Assembly: GCF_016802725.1 (NCBI RefSeq)
Contig: NC_052677.1
Span: forward strand, 11,023,306 to 11,087,305
Source of the DNA: Solenopsis invicta
Lineage: Eukaryota; Arthropoda; Insecta; Hymenoptera; Formicidae
DNA length: 64,000 bases
Direction of reading: 5' to 3'
Under the pieces are notes generated by a model, which was not told the DNA's origin, searched no databases, and saw only the letters and a program-made list of their open reading frames with translations. Below are positions 59,778 through 64,000 of this stretch, one piece after another; positions within the stretch are counted from its first letter, which is position 1; every line of letters begins with the position of its first letter. The position numbers were made by a program, and so were the translations under genes.

Positions 59778-61440
59778 TGCAAGAAACTGATGTTTAATAA
59801 CGTATTTGAGAAAAGTTCATTACATCACGTCTTTGGGTGGTGTGATTTTTCTATAAAAATAGACTCGGAAAGTTATTCTGTATTTTGATGAAGCCTGAAT
59901 CGGAAAATCTGTGAAATGCTCGAGGAATTGTAATCATTAACATTTTATTCAGATCAACGTTATAAGTGACAAATTATAATTAAATTAAATTTTATGATTT
60001 AAAATGTAAAAATATAAAAAAAACTAATTTCATTAATGACTGAATTAATATATTCATTCAATAATTAATACTATAAATACCTTTATAATTATAAAATAAA
60101 TGTAAAAGATAATGCTTATGCATTACAAATTTATAGGGACAATCTCTTTTATTCTTGCAAAAAACCATTTAATTATTAATTTACCATAATTCGAGGGATT
60201 TCCAGCGCTTTCATTCGAATGCATAATAATTTCCTTCGAAGTACGAGATTCTACATTATATTTAACTGATTCACTGAATTGCAATTTTCCGTCGGTTTCA
60301 CGAAGGGATTCGCAGCGAGGGTGAGAGCGATCACGATACGAAGGATCTATCGATCGATCGATCGAACTTCCCGGAGAAATCCTTCGGTCGAGCCTTTTAT
60401 TTGCCGGATGTACGACTCGCGGAATCGCGTGATTCTCTAACGACTCCGCCTGATTCGATCTCGAATCGGGAATAGGGACGCACCGGGGATGAAGAGACAC
60501 CTAACGTGACTGCGAGGCTTCCTGCAAAATTCATTTCCCGCCCTTCGGAATATCGAGGGGTCGGAAGAAGACGGAAGCGAGCGTCGACGGAACGCGGAAA
60601 AAGATTAAATAATTACGAGGGCGGGGGATGCGTTTACCGGTATCCGTCGAGAAGATGAAAAGGCCCACGTCCCTTTTGATCATGACTTTAAATATCATTT
60701 CGTTGGATTTAAAGTAAAACAATTCAATAGAATTGAAAAAAAAATCAAATAAAAATAGCCTCATAATTTTACAGAACTTCATTGTTATTATTTTTCTAAA
60801 TAATCAAAAAATAATATTCCGAAAGGGACAAATTATTAACTTTGAAAAAGCACCACGCTGTCGCATAAAATCATTTCAGAATATCACTTTCTTCAATTCT
60901 AGCAATTCTCACAAGTCGAATTATTTAAAAATACTTTCTAAAATACATCTTTCAAATATTTATTTTAAATTAATAAAGACTACACGGAGATTCGTTTCAG
61001 AACCCCGGACTTTTATAACAATTCAAAAAAGGATTCAAAAAAGGAAGCAGCTTTGAAGCAGCCATCCGAGAGCGCGCGGGATCGTGATCTGCCAGTGCGA
61101 AAGGCTCTTGCCGTGCACGGGCGTCGATTTCTTTGTTTGGATGCTCTCATCCAGGCTCAGCCCTTATCCTACTTTCAGCCCTTCACCGGAGGGTCAGGAA
61201 AACCACGAGTGTCCTCTCTCACTTTGAGGGATGCTTCCCTCGTCGTGGGGGATGCCACGACGGGTACGCGACGCGACGATGGTGGTATGTAACATCTTGC
61301 GCCACCGCGACGCCGTTTCGAGTGCATTTTAAGGGGTGGCACTCGAGCTGGCGTGTACTTCGCGATGCACTTCGAGCGAAAACTAACGCCAGCCGCCAGC
61401 CACGATCGTGTAATTTCACCGAGGGCCCAGAAAGTCTTTC

Positions 61441-61464
61441 AAAAAAAAAAAAAAAAAAAAAAAG
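61441..61464. repeat. Poly-A run
   Basis: Twenty-four consecutive A, without an associated retroelement body or clear target duplication. Confidence 0.9.
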
Positions 61465-63174
61465 GAGGGAGAGCCTCGCTTTTCGCAACGACGCATTCGA
61501 GGGTGAGTCTAAAATAATTCGACATCGCATCTGCGGAGCAACTCGTTATATTTTGCAACGTGACGCCGCAATTATTCAGCGAGATACGAGCCGTAAAAAA
61601 AGTCGCATCTTACGTCGCATTTCGTATCGCGTTTTAAAAAAATTAAACATGAAAGATACAACGGATTCTTTGCGCCCAGCAATCATTTTAGCAAAATAGT
61701 TCTTTCTGCGTAAAAATTCAGATCTTATATTTTACGAGTATTCTTATAAGACGAAAAAACGATAAACAGAATGTATTTATAATTTAGTAACTTGCGCTTT
61801 TACTTACAACTTTTGAAAACATTCAGATATTAATTTTAATTGGACACTGTATGCAATATTTAATCTTTTGGTTTGTCCAATGTCAAATTTTTGCGAAACT
61901 TTGAGCAGCTATGAAAAGAACAACAGTTTCGTAATTCTTTTGCCGTAGATTCAAGCTTACAAGAAAAAAAAAGTGGCAATCCATCGAAAGTACACGGCTC
62001 GCTTATAATGCATTGTACCTATTGAAACTGCGGTTCAGGATACGTGGAATAAAAATAAAGCGTTTGTTCGATTGCACGCGCGTCAATCGTATCCTGTTTT
62101 TTAACACTTTTCTCGCGCGTCCCGCTCCCATCCCGCTTCCATGACGCTGCGTCAAAAGGAGCATATCGGCTTTCGATCGTCGGGGCTCCTCTATCTGTCG
62201 GCGTTCGCTTGGAACGTGTTTGATCGCATTTTGAAAAAAAAAAAAAAAATCCCGGATTTGTGAAATCGTACCGTACGGTGTAATCGCGCACGCGCAGGAA
62301 ACGAATTTCGATGGTGAGAAAAAAAATTCGGATCCATCATTTTTGATCACCGTATCTGGCCCGGATACGGATTTTAGTATATGTTCTCGTGTACGATGTC
62401 TGCGCGTGCACGCGTGAATTTATAGAAATTATATATCCGAGAGAAATCGTGTATCCGCGTTCGAATAAACATTTGCGCTGCAAAACAGTTGCGATGGAAA
62501 CACAATGCGACGCGATGTATTCGAAAGTCCGGATTCGATAGATTGGCTCGGCGATAAAGAGTCGCAATAATAAAATTACAGATTTATTTTGCATGGCGAG
62601 ATCTATCGAAAGATCTTTAGCGGAAATAATTGCGCGCGCGTCAATAAGCGACGAATAAAAAAAAAAAAAATCGACGATACAGTATTTGAGAAGAAAGGAC
62701 AAAATTTAATATTCAGGATGGAATTATTAGGTAGCTGGCATGATCAGCGGGCATGAAAGAGAATTAATTGAGAATCGAGATTGAAGCGTCAAAGACGGAC
62801 GGGTACAAAATAACGAAAATGAGCGCCGAAAGGGTAGAAATTTACTAGCTAGTTAAGAACACCGCGCTTCTAACTGGCGACAATCTGCCGGTTGATAATT
62901 AACGCTCGACGATTCCCTGTCGGGCGCGCGGGAGTTTCGCGCAAAAATTTCGCATCGCGCGGAACGCGCGTGCAGCAACGCGTGCCGCGCAAGTTTCTTG
63001 GCGATGGTAATTAAGCCGCTGCTCCATTCGCGATTCCCCATTAACGGCGGTCTGCGGTTCGTGCACCTACGGAAATCGCGCGACGACGCGCATTACGCCG
63101 GCAACGTGCCTGTAAACACATAACATCGTGGCCACGTAATAACGCAACGCTGCCTTACGTACATACACACACGT

Positions 63175-63196
63175 ACGCGCGCGCGCGCGCGCGCGT
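63175..63196. repeat. CG alternating run
   Basis: A run of about ten CG units next to CA/TACG repeats in a CpG-rich patch. Such runs are prone to Z-DNA. Confidence 0.85.
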
Positions 63197-63942
63197 GCGG
63201 GCGACGTGCGTTGCATTCGCACGAATTGCATTCCGCCCGCCTGCCTTCAATTGCATAACCGAATAGATTCGTTCGGGCCGCGTGTTCCACGATTGGCAGG
63301 CTACACGCCTGACTAGATTATCGCCTCTATTCCACGTCTGCGCGCGTTGTGTAACGGCTGTAGACGCGTCGTGCACGACGATGACAATGTTATTTACGTT
63401 TGGAATTCGTCGTCGGATTCTCCGCGGCAACTATTTTGAAATTAATTAACTCGCGTTATTATTAATTAACTGGAGAGGCAGTTTGGGCCTCGTTCTCGTT
63501 TCCCTTGTTGACGTAACAATGAATGTACGAGACGCTTGTGGACGTACATTTTCCACGCAGCGTTTCAGGAAATCGATCGAGAGCCTTCGAAACTCTGTGT
63601 AAAAAAAGTGTAACGACGCTTTAGAAATTACGCGTATTATTTCATTAATCGATTTATCACAAAATATATCATTTGCATCCTTCCGAGTGTGCACGAGCCA
63701 TACAAATTTGCGTTCCTATGTATCATTTTTTTCTTTTCCTTATAAAACTTCTTCAAATGTTCGTTCAGCTTCGCGAAGAAAAGTATTACACACTTCACGA
63801 TTTTTATCTATATCAGTACGAAAGTAAAGTTTCCGCTTGATATCGCGCGATATTCGTCGGCCGTCTGGCGTCGTTATTGCAGCGATTAAATTGTGTACAG
63901 CACGAGAGAGGAGAGCACGAGCCCCGGAGCTTTTTCTTCAGC

Positions 63943-63944
63943 GC

Positions 63945-63975
<31 letters not shown>

Positions 63976-63977
63976 TT
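63943..63977. repeat. CT microsatellite at the window end
   Basis: A CT run interrupted by CCC, within 25 bases of the window end. Confidence 0.85.
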
Positions 63978-64000
63978 CAAGACGCGGCGGCAGATGCCTC

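Larger units (their letters stand above)
38617..64000. other. Upstream intron or intergenic region of Mmp2, no gene supported
   Basis: The missing 5' exons of Mmp2 should lie on the minus strand in this direction, but neither the cysteine switch (PRCGxxD) nor a signal peptide exon could be found. The stretch contains family A MITEs (47161, 47357, 50138, 54480, 55550, 59369), two family C MITEs (41384, 45479), fold-back elements (46381, 52012, 59437), CpG-rich patches (48200-49260, 53700-54300, 56400-56800, 62900-63450) and microsatellites. Open frames without homology-like features are not called. Confidence 0.5.

Noticed and set aside
60123..60500. Minus-strand frame containing PRCVPIPD, resembling the MMP cysteine switch
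   Set aside because: The motif lacks the Gly-Val of PRCGxxD. The flanking residues do not look like a matrixin propeptide, and no matching donor or frame to the exon at 38616 was seen.
46531..62250. Poly-T and poly-A runs as retroelement tails
   Set aside because: No associated open frames, SINE promoter boxes or target duplications were seen next to the runs at 46537, 53071, 61441 or 62235.

Overview
The window is animal nuclear DNA, most likely from an insect. An ant or another aculeate hymenopteran is my best guess. The reasons are an insect-type matrix metalloproteinase gene split into small exons by short and very long introns, an AT-rich background with many unmethylated-looking CpG-rich patches, abundant microsatellites, and many palindromic TA-flanked MITEs. 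No rRNA, tRNA, CRISPR array or prokaryotic operon was seen. The species assignment is inference.

Two genes can be reconstructed with matching splice phases. (1) On the minus strand, seven exons between 38616 and 2060 encode the C-terminal 504 residues of a membrane-attached matrix metalloproteinase of the Mmp2 type. They cover most of the catalytic domain with its HEFGHSLGLAH zinc site, a Thr/Pro-rich hinge with two runs of ten threonines, a hemopexin domain closed by two cysteines, and a C-terminal hydrophobic tail. The signal peptide, propeptide and start of the catalytic domain are missing; they lie either beyond the window or in exons I could not find. (2) On the plus strand, nested inside the 23.7 kb Mmp2 intron, a complete three-exon gene (19263-21232) encodes a 210-residue THAP-type zinc-finger protein with a C-terminal coiled coil and a basic tail.

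Layout: 1-2059 holds the Mmp2 3' end plus a possible orphan minus-strand exon (1420-1731). 2060-4064 holds four clustered Mmp2 exons. 4065-27731 is the large intron carrying the THAP gene and many MITEs. 27732-38616 holds three catalytic-domain exons separated by 9.5 kb and 1 kb introns. 38617-64000 has no gene I can support; it is upstream intron or intergenic DNA with MITEs, microsatellites, CpG-rich patches and one candidate minus-strand exon ending in a strong donor (48762).

The most distinctive content is the repeat landscape. One Tc1/mariner-like MITE family (here family A, near-full-length palindromes of about 315 bp flanked by TA) has 13 copies in at least two sequence subfamilies. 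Smaller palindromic MITEs (B, D) have inserted into A copies, and one locus (30160-30942) is a three-level nest (A in B in A) that gives a relative age order. A family C (three copies of about 242 bp) and several single-copy fold-back elements complete the picture. I did not find a new multi-gene system; most of the remaining open reading frames look like chance or shadow frames.
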